From contig NZ_BAAAYL010000001.1 in assembly GCF_039536205.1 (NCBI RefSeq), positions 2,914,001 through 2,978,000 of the forward strand: 64,000 bases of DNA, given 5' to 3'. Made by a program: the position numbers and the translations under genes. This stretch comes from Streptomyces sannanensis. GTDB lineage: Bacteria; Actinomycetota; Actinomycetes; Streptomycetales; Streptomycetaceae. Each line of letters starts with the position of its first letter. Positions within the stretch are counted from its first letter, which is position 1. The notes under the pieces were generated by a model, which saw only the letters and a program-made list of their open reading frames with translations, did no database searches and was not told the origin of the DNA. This document shows positions 42,177 through 50,879 of the stretch, piece by piece.

Positions 42177-43208
42177 ATGGTCAGAAATGACGCACTGACG
42201 GACGTGGCCGGGCTGCGGGTCGGCCATGCGGCACTGGTCCGGGACGGAGCACTGAGCGGCACCACGGTCGTCCTCGCTCCCGAGGGCGGAGTCATCGCCG
42301 CGGTGGATGTGCGCGGCGGCGGGCCCGGCACCCGGGAGACCGATGCCCTGGACCCCCGCAACCTGGTGCAGCGCATCGATGCCGTCACCCTCACGGGCGG
42401 CAGTGCGTACGGACTCGACGCGGCCTCCGGGGTGATGGCCTGGCTGGAGGAGCAGCGACGGGGCGTCAGGGTCGGGCCCGGCCCCGAGCATGTGGTGCCC
42501 GTGGTGCCGGCGGCCTGCGTCTTCGATCTGGGCCGTGGCGGCGACTGGCGGGCCCGGCCGGACGCGGCCCTGGGCCGGGCGGCCGTGGCGGCGGCGGCCG
42601 CGAGCGAGCAGGGCATGCCGGTCACCCAGGGCAATGTGGGCGCCGGCACGGGCGCGGTCGCGGGCGGGATGAAGGGCGGAACCGGCACGGCGAGTGTCCT
42701 CCTGGGCTCGGGGGTCACGGTCGGCGCCCTGGTGGTGGTCAACTCGCTGGGCTCGCCGGTCGATCCGCACACGGGGGTGCTGTACGGGCGGTATCTGGAG
42801 GGCCGCGTCGACTTCCCGGCGGCGGAGGTCCACGAGGCGGCCCGGCGGCGGCTGGCCGAGGCGCGCCGCAAGTCGCCGCACCCGCCGCTCAACACCACGC
42901 TCGCCGTCGTCGCCACCGACGCCCCGCTGAGCCGTGCGCAGGCCCAGAAGCTCGCGGGTACCGCCCATGACGGGCTGGCCCGCGCGATCCGGCCGGTCCA
43001 TCTGATGCATGACGGCGACACGGTGTTCGCCCTGGCCACGGGCACGGCAGCTGTGCCGGAGGAGAGTTTCGACAAGGCGCTGAACGAGGTCCTGTCGGCG
43101 GGCGCGGACGCCGTGGCGCGAGCAATCGTCAGGGCGATGCTGGCGGGGGAGACCATCGAGGGGCCCGGCGGGCATTTCCCGTCGTACCGGGATCTGTATG
43201 GACTGTGA
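42177..43208 (+). CDS. P1 family peptidase (DmpA-like)
   Basis: A 343-residue self-processing hydrolase of the DmpA/P1 family, N-terminal aminopeptidases or beta-peptidases. It has the start DALTDVAGLRVGHA, LTGGSAYGLDAASGVMAWLEE, QGNVGAGTGAVAGGMKGG, and NTTLAVVATDAPLS, where cleavage before a Ser/Thr would release the nucleophile chain. Cytoplasmic. ATG 42177 has little upstream ribosome site. Substrate unknown. Confidence 0.9.
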   Translation: MVRNDALTDVAGLRVGHAALVRDGALSGTTVVLAPEGGVIAAVDVRGGGPGTRETDALDPRNLVQRIDAVTLTGGSAYGLDAASGVMAWLEEQRRGVRVGPGPEHVVPVVPAACVFDLGRGGDWRARPDAALGRAAVAAAAASEQGMPVTQGNVGAGTGAVAGGMKGGTGTASVLLGSGVTVGALVVVNSLGSPVDPHTGVLYGRYLEGRVDFPAAEVHEAARRRLAEARRKSPHPPLNTTLAVVATDAPLSRAQAQKLAGTAHDGLARAIRPVHLMHDGDTVFALATGTAAVPEESFDKALNEVLSAGADAVARAIVRAMLAGETIEGPGGHFPSYRDLYGL

Positions 43209-43293
43209 CGGCGTTCACATTCAAGACCGCAACCGCATCGCCCACATGGGTGCTCTATGCGCGTAGGAGTACAACTCACATAGGGAGCAGCCC

Positions 43294-44547
43294 GTGGCAT
43301 CGCCGGACAATGCAGCAACGCCCCAGCACCGCATCTCGCGCGGCACGCGCATTCCGCGGCGCGCGGTGGCCGCGGCGGCCGGTCTGCTCGTGGGCGCGCT
43401 CGCCCTCACCGCTTGCGGCGGAGGCACGGAGAAGAACGACGGGAAGGGCGGCGGCGCCGCGGCCGACACCAATGCCTCCGGCGCGAAGATCGCCGTCTCC
43501 GCGAAGGACGGCTCCACCGACGCGAGCATCAACGACACCACCGTCAAGGTCACCGGTGGCAAGCTCACCAAGGTCGTCATGACCGTCGCGGCCACCGGCG
43601 CAGCCGTGCCCGGCACCTTGGCCGCCGACGGGCTCTCCTGGAAGCCGGACGAGCGGCTGGAGCGCGGCACCCAGTACCGGATCGCCGCGGACGCCGCGGA
43701 CGGCAAGGGCCGGCCGGCGACGGAGAACGTCTCCTTCACCACGGTCTCGCCCGCGAACAGCTTCATCGGCACATACACGCCGGACCACGGCACCACGGTC
43801 GGCGTCGGCATGCCGGTGTCCTTCAAGTTCGACAAGGCGATCAGCGACAAGAAGGCCGTCCAGTCCCACATCACCGTCTCCTCCAGCAGCGGCCAGCAGG
43901 TCGTCGGCCACTGGTTCGGCGATCAGCGGCTGGACTTCCGGCCGCAGGAGTACTGGAAGTCCGGTTCCCAGGTCACGATGAAGATCGACCTGGACGGGGT
44001 CGAGGGCGCCAACGGCGTGTTCGGCGTGCAGTCCAAGACCGTCACCTTCACCATCGGCCGCTCCCAGGTCTCCACCGTCGATGTGAAGACCCAGACGATG
44101 ACCGTCGTCCGGGACGGCAGCACCGTCAAGACGATCCCGGTGTCCACCGGCAGCGCCGAGAACCCCACCTACAACGGCCAGATGGTGATCTCGGAGAAGT
44201 TCACACAGACCCACATGGACGGTTCGACGGTCGGCTTCGGCGGCGAGTACGACATCCCCGACGTGCCGCACGCGATGCGTCTGTCCACCTCCGGCACGTT
44301 CTTGCACGGCAACTACTGGGGCAGTCCCTCGGTGTTCGGCAGCGTCGGCACCAGCCATGGCTGTGTCGGCCTGCGCGATGTACGCGGTGGCAAGGGCGAC
44401 ACACCCGCCAAGTGGTTCTACGACAACTCCCTGACCGGCGACCTGGTGATCGTCAAGGGCTCCCCCGACAAGACCATCGCCCCTGACAACGGCCTCAACG
44501 GCTGGAACATGGACTGGTCCGAGTGGCAGGCGGGCAGCGCGGCATGA
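43294..44547 (+). CDS. L,D-transpeptidase lipoprotein
   Basis: A 417-residue wall enzyme that makes 3-3 cross-links or anchors proteins. The signal peptide ends in lipobox LTAC with C41. One or two Ig-like domains fill about 60-270 (typical of actinobacterial Ldt), and the YkuD catalytic domain lies at about 275-400. The active site is H337-like HGNYW followed by S354-H355-G356-C357 (SHGCVGLRDV), so it should be active. GTG 43294 follows AGGGAG. Streptomycetes carry several such enzymes. Confidence 0.93.
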   Translation: MASPDNAATPQHRISRGTRIPRRAVAAAAGLLVGALALTACGGGTEKNDGKGGGAAADTNASGAKIAVSAKDGSTDASINDTTVKVTGGKLTKVVMTVAATGAAVPGTLAADGLSWKPDERLERGTQYRIAADAADGKGRPATENVSFTTVSPANSFIGTYTPDHGTTVGVGMPVSFKFDKAISDKKAVQSHITVSSSSGQQVVGHWFGDQRLDFRPQEYWKSGSQVTMKIDLDGVEGANGVFGVQSKTVTFTIGRSQVSTVDVKTQTMTVVRDGSTVKTIPVSTGSAENPTYNGQMVISEKFTQTHMDGSTVGFGGEYDIPDVPHAMRLSTSGTFLHGNYWGSPSVFGSVGTSHGCVGLRDVRGGKGDTPAKWFYDNSLTGDLVIVKGSPDKTIAPDNGLNGWNMDWSEWQAGSAA

Positions 44548-44655
44548 GCCCTCGGAAAGTCCAGGAAAAGTTCTCTCATCCCGACTGCGGAAACGGCCGA
44601 CAGCCGCTACGTTGAGCACCCCCTGGGTGACGACGAGCGACTGTCGGGAGATGCC

Positions 44656-45390
44656 TTGGAGCCCCACGAACGCACGAGCAGGACGGCGGAACAGCAGCTC
44701 ACCGCCCTGCTCGGCCGTGCGCTGAACTCGTTCGAGCTCGCCGACGAGTTCGTCGACCGACTGAGCACGGCGATCGCGCACAGCGTCTCGCTGTACTCGT
44801 CGCGCCACAGCTCGGCCGGTCCGCGCCGGCTGAGCCGTGAGACGTACCGGCACAGCTATCTGCTCGCCGACGGCGGCACGGCCACGCTGTGGGAACTGGT
44901 GCACAACACCGCCCGCGGCGGCGGTACTCAGCACGAGCTGTACGCCGGCGAGGCGGACGCCCGCCTCGCCGCGTCCCGCCTCGGATTCTGCGACGAGGGC
45001 GACCCGGAGACCGACCTGGAGTTGCTCGACGCGCTGTTCGCCGCCCAGCCGGTCGTCGTGGAGCGCACGTACGTACGGGACAACTCCGCCGACCACGCCC
45101 GGCGGCTGCTGCGACGCGCGGAGAACCCCGACCGGCCCGGCGAGAGCACCGCGCAGCTGCTTCGGCACGCCCTCGCGCACCGGATCACCCGTGCGTTCGG
45201 CTCCGGGTTCACGCATGTCACGCTGTACGAGCACGCGTTCCTGCTGAGCGACGGCAGCGAGAGCAGCCTCTGGGAGATCGAGCACACCGCGACCCCCGAC
45301 GGCCGTCACATGTGCGAGGTCTATACGACGGAACGTACCGCGCGCGAAGCGATGAAGCTCCGCGCGCGGTACGCCGAATACCGGCCCTGA
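44656..45390 (+). CDS. DUF6227-type conserved hypothetical protein
   Basis: A 244-residue cytoplasmic protein that I recognise as the streptomycete DUF6227 family; function unknown. It has an internal duplication: YRHSYLLADGGTATLWEL with HELYAGEADA in the first half, and YEHAFLLSDGSESSLWEIEH with CEVYTTERTA in the second. No catalytic motif is evident. TTG 44656 has GGGAG seven bases upstream. It is convergent with the MFS gene. Confidence 0.8.
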   Translation: MEPHERTSRTAEQQLTALLGRALNSFELADEFVDRLSTAIAHSVSLYSSRHSSAGPRRLSRETYRHSYLLADGGTATLWELVHNTARGGGTQHELYAGEADARLAASRLGFCDEGDPETDLELLDALFAAQPVVVERTYVRDNSADHARRLLRRAENPDRPGESTAQLLRHALAHRITRAFGSGFTHVTLYEHAFLLSDGSESSLWEIEHTATPDGRHMCEVYTTERTAREAMKLRARYAEYRP

Positions 45391-46899
45391 TCAGGCCCCG
45401 AGCGGCGCCGGCTCCTTGACCGCGGCGTCGGCCGGCTCCTTGTCCGCCCCGCCCTCGAGGTGCTGCCGGGGCTTCTTCGGCAGCGCGGTCATCACGAAGA
45501 AGATCGCGACCAGCACCCCCGCCACCCACCACAGCGAGTGCTGGAACGCCTCCGTGAACGCCGTTCCCACCTCGGCGGGCCGCAGCCTGTCCTGGTCGAT
45601 CACACCGAAGAAGACCACCGAGACCAGTCCAAGCCCCAGTGCGTTGCCCATCTGCTGGGTGGTGTTGATCAGCCCGGAGGCCGAACCGGCGTGCTCCTTC
45701 GGCACCTCCGACAGCACCGCGTCCGTCAGCGGCGCCACGATCAGTCCCATGCCCGCGCCCATCACGACCAGCGGCAGGGCCATCTGCCAGGAGACGATGG
45801 ACGAGCCGTAGTGCCCGGCCTCCCAGATGTAGACCAGCACACCCGTGGCCATCGTCAGCGCGCCCGCCTGGAGCACCTTCCGGCCGAAGCGTGGCACCAG
45901 TTTCTGCACGGACATGCCGGCCGCCGCCGACACCGCCAGCGAGAAGGGGATGCCCGTCGCACCCGCGTGCAGCGCGCTCCAGCCCAGGCCGATCTGCATG
46001 TAGAGCGTCCAGACCAGGAAGAAGATCCCGCACACGACGCCAAAGGTGAGCTGCACCGCGATGCCCGCCGCAAAGCTCTTCACCCGGAACAGCGACAGCT
46101 CGATCAGCGGCGAACCGTCCTTGCGGGTCTTGTACTTCTCGTACGCCGCCAGGACCGCGAAGACCAGCAGGCCGGCGGCCATCGTCGCGAACTCCCACAG
46201 CTGCCAGTCGTGCTCCATGTGGTCGCGCGTCAGCGGATACAGCAGCATCAGCAGCCCCAGCGCCACCAGCACCACACCCACCAGGTCCAGGCGCAGCGCC
46301 TTCGGAGCCCTGGACTCGGTGATGAACCGGCTGCCCAGCAGCAGAGCGGCGACACCGACCGGCAGGTTGATCAGGAAGATCGGACGCCATTCCAGACCGA
46401 AGAGGTTCCACTCGGTGAGCAGCGCTCCCAGCATCGGCCCCGACACCGCGCCGAGCCCGACGATCGCGCCGAACATGCCGAAGACCTTGCCGCGTTCGTG
46501 CGCCGGGAAGGTGGCGTGCACGATCGCGAGAACCTGCGGCACCATCAGCGAGGCCGTGGCGCCCTGGAGGATGCGGGAGGCGATCAGCATCTCGGGGTTC
46601 GCGGCGAGGCCGCAGAGCGCGGAGGCGAGCGTGAAGCCGCCGATGCCGAGGAGGAAGATCTTCTTGCGGCCGTGGATGTCGCCGAGCCTGCCGCCCGTGA
46701 TCAGGCCGGCCGCGAAGGCCAGCGCATAGCCGGCGGTGATCCACTGGATCGCGCTGAACGAGGCTCCGGTGTCCTGCTTGATGCTCGGTATGGCGACGTT
46801 GACGATGGTCACGTCGACGAGGTCCATGAAGGCCGCGGTCATCACGATCGCGAGGGCGAACCACCGACGCCGGTCGGTCTGGGGCACTGCTGAAGTCAT
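45391..46899 (-). CDS. DHA2-family MFS drug exporter
   Basis: A 502-residue 14-helix MFS permease of the EmrB/QacA type. Motif A is GGRLGDIHGRKKIFLLG, motif B lies in SRILQGATASLMVPQVLAI, motif C in IVGLGAVSGPMLGALLTEW (with Gly-Pro), and D1 in FMDLVDVTIVNVAIPSI. It exports drugs or metabolites with protons. ATG 46899 is the family start; a longer frame upstream overlaps the divergent regulator. Control by the WYL protein at 46963 is likely because they share a 63-base promoter region containing GGAC-N7-GTCC. Confidence 0.92.
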   Translation of the reverse strand: MTSAVPQTDRRRWFALAIVMTAAFMDLVDVTIVNVAIPSIKQDTGASFSAIQWITAGYALAFAAGLITGGRLGDIHGRKKIFLLGIGGFTLASALCGLAANPEMLIASRILQGATASLMVPQVLAIVHATFPAHERGKVFGMFGAIVGLGAVSGPMLGALLTEWNLFGLEWRPIFLINLPVGVAALLLGSRFITESRAPKALRLDLVGVVLVALGLLMLLYPLTRDHMEHDWQLWEFATMAAGLLVFAVLAAYEKYKTRKDGSPLIELSLFRVKSFAAGIAVQLTFGVVCGIFFLVWTLYMQIGLGWSALHAGATGIPFSLAVSAAAGMSVQKLVPRFGRKVLQAGALTMATGVLVYIWEAGHYGSSIVSWQMALPLVVMGAGMGLIVAPLTDAVLSEVPKEHAGSASGLINTTQQMGNALGLGLVSVVFFGVIDQDRLRPAEVGTAFTEAFQHSLWWVAGVLVAIFFVMTALPKKPRQHLEGGADKEPADAAVKEPAPLGA

Positions 46900-46962
46900 G
46901 CCCCGAAAACTAGACGGGATATAGGACAGATTACGTCCCAGTCGGCCGACATCCTGGAAAAC

Positions 46963-47940
46963 ATGACGGATACCCCGGCACGGCTCCTCACCCTGCTCTC
47001 GCTCCTCCAGACCCCGCGCGAATGGGGCGGTGGCGAACTCGCCGAACGCCTCGGCGTCAGCCGCCGCACCATCCGCCGCGACATCGACCGGCTGCGTGAG
47101 CTGGGCTATCCGGTGCAGGCCACGATGGGCGCGGAAGGCGGCTACCGGCTCGTCGCAGGCAAGGCCATGCCGCCGCTCGTCCTCGACGACGAGGAGGCCG
47201 TGGCCATCGCCGTCGGGCTGCGCGCCGGGGCCGGGCACGCCGTCGAGGGCGTCGAGGAGGCGTCCGTACGGGCCCTGGCCAAGCTGGAACAGGTACTGCC
47301 GTCCCGGCTGCGGCACCGCGTCGCCATGCTCCAGGCGGCGACGACCCCGCTGGCCTGGGGCGGCGACGGTGCGACCGTCGACCCGCACACGCTGACCGTG
47401 ATGGCCGCCGCCGTCACCGGGCAGGAACGGCTGCGCTTCGGCTATGTCTCCGGCGACGGTACGGAGACCCGACGGCAGGTGGAGCCCTACCGGCTGGTGT
47501 CCACGGGACGGCGCTGGTACCTCGTCGCGTACGACCTCGACCGCGCGGACTGGCGTACGTTCCGGGTCGACCGGGTCGCCGACCCCTTCGCCACCGGCGC
47601 CCGGTTCGCGCCCCGCGAGGTGCCGGCCGGCAGTGCGTCCGAGCTCCTCCGGCGCTCGCTGACCCGGATCCAGCCCGTGCTCGATCTGGACGTCACCTTC
47701 GAGGCGCCCGCGAAGTTCGTGGCGGCGCGCCTCCCCGGCTCGCTGGGCGCGCCGGAACCGCTCGGCCCCGACCGGTGCCGGCTGCGCACGACCGCCACGG
47801 ACTCCCTGGAATGGCTCGGACTCCGACTGGCGCTGGTGGACTGCGAGTTCACGGTCCACGCACCTGTGGAGCTGACGGAGTACCTGTCGGCCCTGGGGGC
47901 CCGTCTGGTCCGCGCGGCACGAACCGAAGCACAGGAGTGA
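46963..47940 (+). CDS. WYL-domain transcriptional regulator (YafY type)
   Basis: A 325-residue regulator. Residues 1-65 are a DeoR-like HTH (ELAERLGVSRRTIRRDIDRLRELGYPVQA). A WYL ligand-binding domain centres on RRWYLVAYDLDRADWRTF, and a C-terminal WCX-like extension follows. It is divergent from the DHA2 exporter, which is its probable target. ATG 46963 is the only suitable start. Confidence 0.93.
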   Translation: MTDTPARLLTLLSLLQTPREWGGGELAERLGVSRRTIRRDIDRLRELGYPVQATMGAEGGYRLVAGKAMPPLVLDDEEAVAIAVGLRAGAGHAVEGVEEASVRALAKLEQVLPSRLRHRVAMLQAATTPLAWGGDGATVDPHTLTVMAAAVTGQERLRFGYVSGDGTETRRQVEPYRLVSTGRRWYLVAYDLDRADWRTFRVDRVADPFATGARFAPREVPAGSASELLRRSLTRIQPVLDLDVTFEAPAKFVAARLPGSLGAPEPLGPDRCRLRTTATDSLEWLGLRLALVDCEFTVHAPVELTEYLSALGARLVRAARTEAQE

Positions 47941-47963
47941 AGCGGTGCCCCGGCCTCGGACGC

Positions 47964-47985
47964 CGGACGGGCTGGTGCCCGTCCG
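47964..47985. terminator. Hairpin between convergent WYL and hrdD genes
   Basis: CGGACGGGC (47964-47972), loop TGGT, GCCCGTCCG (47977-47985). It is part of a common repeat (GACGCCGGACGGGC) also seen near 9955. Confidence 0.75.
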
Positions 47986-48013
47986 ACCGGGGTGGCGCAT
48001 CGCGCCGGGGGCG

Positions 48014-49018
48014 CTACGCCGCCGCGTCGAAGCCCGTGTCGCGTGCCATGCGCTTGAGTTCGAGGAGGGCGTGCTTCTCGATCTGACGGATCCGTTCGCG
48101 TGTCAGGCCGTGCTCCTTGCCGACCTCCGTGAGCGTGCGCTCGCGGCCGTCCTCGATGCCGTACCGCATGCGGATGATCGAGGCCGTGCGGTGGTCGAGC
48201 TTGCCGATCAGGCCGTCGAGCTCCTCGCTGCGCAGCAGCGACATCACCGACTGCTCGGGCGAGACCGCGGAGGTGTCCTCCAGCAGATCGCCGAACTGTG
48301 TCTCGCCCTCGTCGTCCACGGACATGTTCAGGCTCACCGGATCGCGCGCCCAGTCCAGTACGTCGGTCACCCGCTGCTCGGAGGTGCCCAGCTCGGTGGC
48401 GATCTCCGTGGGCTCCGGCTCGCGGCCGTGCTCGCGGTTGAACTCGCGCTGCACACGCCGGATCCGGCCGAGCTCCTCCACGAGGTGGACGGGGAGCCGG
48501 ATCGTACGGGACTGGTCGGCTATGGACCGGGTGATGGCCTGGCGGATCCACCATGTCGCGTACGTAGAGAACTTGAAGCCCTTGGTGTAGTCGAACTTCT
48601 CGACCGCGCGCACCAGACCGGCGTTGCCTTCCTGGATCAGGTCGAGCAGCGGCAGTCCGCTGCGCGGATAGCGCCGCGCGACGGCCACCACAAGGCGGAG
48701 GTTGGAACGGATGAAGAGATCCTTCGCGCGCTCGCCGAGGGCGACCAGCATCTCCAGTTCCTCGCGTGAGGCACCGGCCGCTTCGCTCTCGGCCTCGCCG
48801 TCGAGGATCTGCCGGGCGTACACCCCGGCCTCGATGACCTGGGAGAGCTCGACCTCCTTCGCGGCGTCGAGCAGCGGCGTACGCGCGATCTCGTCCAGAT
48901 ACATGCCGACCAGGTCGCGGTCGGCGATGTCGCCGCCTGCGGCACGAACACTGCTTGCCGTGTCGCTGCTCACCCCGAGGGCGGGGGACTTACGACGGGC
49001 GACGGCGCGGGTTGCCAT
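48014..49018 (-). CDS. hrdD: RNA polymerase sigma factor HrdD
   Basis: A 334-residue group 2 sigma-70 factor that closely follows S. coelicolor HrdD. Region 1.2 (DLVGMYLDEIARTPLL), region 2 (FIRSNLRLVVAVARRYP, with YTKGFKFSTYATWWIRQAI for -10 recognition), region 3, and region 4.2 (LTEVGKEHGLTRERIRQIEKHAL) are all complete. It lacks the long acidic N-terminus of HrdB. ATG 49018 has AAGGGAGC upstream. A perfect sigma-R promoter lies about 62 bases before the start, so it is expected to be induced by thiol oxidation. Confidence 0.95.
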   Translation of the reverse strand: MATRAVARRKSPALGVSSDTASSVRAAGGDIADRDLVGMYLDEIARTPLLDAAKEVELSQVIEAGVYARQILDGEAESEAAGASREELEMLVALGERAKDLFIRSNLRLVVAVARRYPRSGLPLLDLIQEGNAGLVRAVEKFDYTKGFKFSTYATWWIRQAITRSIADQSRTIRLPVHLVEELGRIRRVQREFNREHGREPEPTEIATELGTSEQRVTDVLDWARDPVSLNMSVDDEGETQFGDLLEDTSAVSPEQSVMSLLRSEELDGLIGKLDHRTASIIRMRYGIEDGRERTLTEVGKEHGLTRERIRQIEKHALLELKRMARDTGFDAAA

Positions 49019-49044
49019 GCGTGCTCCCTTGCTGAGTGGGTCGC

Positions 49045-49062
49045 TACACCCATTCGGGTGTA
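49045..49062 (-). promoter_or_regulatory. Inverted repeat in the hrdD leader
   Basis: TACACCC-ATTC-GGGTGTA is a perfect 7-bp inverted repeat between the sigma-R promoter and the hrdD ribosome site. It could be an operator or an mRNA hairpin. Confidence 0.45.
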
Positions 49063-49079
49063 CTGCATCCGACGGAAAC

Positions 49080-49106
49080 AACGACTGGAATCGGGACAGA
49101 ATTCCC
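49080..49106 (-). promoter_or_regulatory. Sigma-R type promoter of hrdD
   Basis: On the minus strand GGGAAT (49106-49101), exactly 18 bases, then GTT (49082-49080) matches the Streptomyces sigma-R consensus GGGAAT-N18-GTT. hrdD is a known sigma-R target in S. coelicolor. Confidence 0.85.
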
Positions 49107-49231
49107 ACAGAAGCCATCATTTTCGGGATCATGCAGTACCCTGCGCCGCCGCATGGGCGACAGACGCACGCCAGGGCGCGAGCGGGGCCACCTCTGAAGA
49201 CGCCCCGCACCGCGTCCGGGTTGCGCGCCCC

Positions 49232-49262
49232 GGGGTGTCCGGCGGATCACGCCGGACACCCC
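49232..49262 (-). terminator. Terminator after the dioxygenase gene
   Basis: GGGGTGTCCGGCG (49232-49244) pairs perfectly with 49250-49262 around GATCA. Confidence 0.8.
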
Positions 49263-49263
49263 C

Positions 49264-49435
49264 GGGCGTGTTTCGAAAGTCCCGCCTGGTCGGGAACGCC
49301 CGGCACGCACGCTCGCCGCGTTGTCGGTCGTCGGCGCAGCCCGCTGCGCTCTCCTCCCTCCGCCTTGCGATCGCACGCACCAGACGCCCCCGACCCCGCC
49401 CTCCGGGCGGACGACGCTACTTTCGAAACACGCCC
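49264..49435. mobile_element. 172-bp miniature inverted-repeat element
   Basis: The ends are perfect 16-base inverted repeats: GGGCGTGTTTCGAAAG at 49264-49279 and its complement at 49420-49435. The interior has no gene and contains GC-rich hairpins (for example CCCGCCCTCCGGGCGG near 49396). The right end reaches the last base of the dioxygenase stop codon. Sequences with these ends recur widely in streptomycetes as far as I recall, and no transposase is encoded, so it would move by a helper. Confidence 0.75.
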
Positions 49436-50220
49436 TAGCCGAACTGCACCGACCGCTTCGCGAGGCCCATCCAGAACCCGTCGATCACGCTGCGCTGCGC
49501 CCCGAGGTCCCCCTCCGCCGCACCGAGCGTCACGAACAACGGGGCGAAATGCTCGGTACGCGGGTGGGCGAGCCGGCCGGCCGGGGACTTGCGCTCGAAG
49601 TCGAGCAGCGCGTCCATATCGCCGGAGTCCAGCGCCCGGTGCCCCCAGTCGTCGAACTCCACCGACCAGGCGGGCACGCCGTGCGCCGCCTGGCGGAGCG
49701 CGGCGAGGTTGTGGGTGAAGAAGCCACTCCCGACGATCAGTACGCCCTCGTCGCGCAGAGGCGCGAGCCGGCGCCCGATCTCCAGGAGCTTCTGCGGGTC
49801 CAGGGTCGGCATGGAGATCTGGAGCACGGGGATGTCGGCGGCCGGGAACATCTCCACCAGCGGCACGTACACCCCGTGGTCCAGGCCCCGGTCCGGGATG
49901 TCCTGTACGGGCGCACCGGCGCGGCGCAGCAGTTTCCGCACGGAGTCGGCGAGCCCGGGGGCGCCGGGGGCGGCGTACTGCACCTGGTAGTAGTGCTCGG
50001 GGAAGCCCCAGAAGTCGTACACGAGCGGAACGTTCGTGGTGGCGCCGATGGCCAACGGCGCCTCCTCCCAGTGGGCGGAGACCATGAGGATCGCGCGCGG
50101 CCTGGGCAGGTCCGCGGACCAGGCGGCGAGCTCACCGGGCCAGACGGGGTCGTCGGCGAGCGGCGGGGCGCCATGGGAGAGGTAGAGGGCGGGCATGCGC
50201 TCGATGGCCCGGGCGTTCAT
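49435..50220 (-). CDS. Extradiol ring-cleavage dioxygenase (DODA/LigB type)
   Basis: A 261-residue class III extradiol dioxygenase-like protein that cleaves catechols or DOPA with a mononuclear metal. Metal-ligand His residues appear in LYLSHGAPPL (H16), VSAHWEE, GLDHGVYVPL and FFTHNLAALR, and EHFAPLFVTLGA is the typical C-terminal block. ATG 50220. It is divergent from a MarR-type regulator; the shared region holds a perfect operator-like palindrome. A miniature element touches its stop codon. Confidence 0.92.
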   Translation of the reverse strand: MNARAIERMPALYLSHGAPPLADDPVWPGELAAWSADLPRPRAILMVSAHWEEAPLAIGATTNVPLVYDFWGFPEHYYQVQYAAPGAPGLADSVRKLLRRAGAPVQDIPDRGLDHGVYVPLVEMFPAADIPVLQISMPTLDPQKLLEIGRRLAPLRDEGVLIVGSGFFTHNLAALRQAAHGVPAWSVEFDDWGHRALDSGDMDALLDFERKSPAGRLAHPRTEHFAPLFVTLGAAEGDLGAQRSVIDGFWMGLAKRSVQFG

Positions 50221-50246
50221 GGCGGCTCCCGTCGGTGGTGCGGTCG

Positions 50247-50265
50247 GAGACTTTGTTTAAGTCTC
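50247..50265. promoter_or_regulatory. Candidate MarR operator
   Basis: GAGACTT-TGTTT-AAGTCTC is a perfect 7-5-7 inverted repeat in the AT-rich divergent region between the dioxygenase and marR-type genes, a common form of MarR site. Confidence 0.65.
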
Positions 50266-50332
50266 AAGCTTTCAGGAATCCACGATAAATCCGTCTAGTT
50301 CAATTTTCAAGAAGCCGCCGTACAGTGGTGAC

Positions 50333-50845
50333 ATGACAACCGCACAGTCCGCGGGCGCGGAAGAGCCGCGCTGGCTCACCGACGAGGAACAGCGCGTCTG
50401 GCGCGCCTACCTTCACGCCACCACGCTCCTCGAGGACCATCTCGACCGTCAGCTGCAGCGCGACTCCGGGATGCCGCACATCTACTACGGACTGCTGGTC
50501 CAGCTCTCCCAGGCACCCCGGCGGCGGATGCGGATGACCGAGCTGGCCAAGGATGTCAAGATCACCCGGTCGCGGCTCTCGCACGCCGTCGCGCGCCTCG
50601 AGCAGTACGGCTGGGTGCGCCGCGAGGAATGCCCCTCCGACAAGCGCGGCCAGTTCGCGTCCCTGACGGACGAGGGTCTCGCCGTGCTGAAGAAGGCCGC
50701 ACCCGGCCATGTCGCCGCCGTGCGTCAGGCCATGTTCGACCGGCTCAACCCGGAGCAGCTGCGGCAACTGGGCGAGATCATGCGCGTACTGGCGGAGGGC
50801 CTCCAGCCGAAGGACGCGAACGCGGACCTGCCCTGGCTCCGCTGA
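50333..50845 (+). CDS. MarR family transcriptional regulator
   Basis: A 170-residue MarR-type repressor with the dimer helices at both ends and a winged helix at about 60-115 (MRMTELAKDVKITRSRLSHAVARLEQYGWVRREE, key parts MTELAKDVKITRSRLSHAV and the wing CPSDKRGQFASLT). Members usually sense aromatic compounds, fitting the divergent dioxygenase. The gene that would follow it, an MFS exporter on the other strand, survives only as a tail (50880-51198). Confidence 0.92.
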   Translation: MTTAQSAGAEEPRWLTDEEQRVWRAYLHATTLLEDHLDRQLQRDSGMPHIYYGLLVQLSQAPRRRMRMTELAKDVKITRSRLSHAVARLEQYGWVRREECPSDKRGQFASLTDEGLAVLKKAAPGHVAAVRQAMFDRLNPEQLRQLGEIMRVLAEGLQPKDANADLPWLR

Positions 50846-50868
50846 GCAGCGGAACCAGGGCAGGTCCG
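50823..50868. terminator. Long terminator overlapping the end of the MarR gene
   Basis: CGGACCTGCCCTGG (50823-50836) pairs with 50855-50868, and inner TCCGCT/AGCGGA pairs continue the stem with one mismatch. The left arm encodes the protein's last residues (DLPWLR). Confidence 0.9.
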
Positions 50869-50879
50869 TGTCGTGTACG

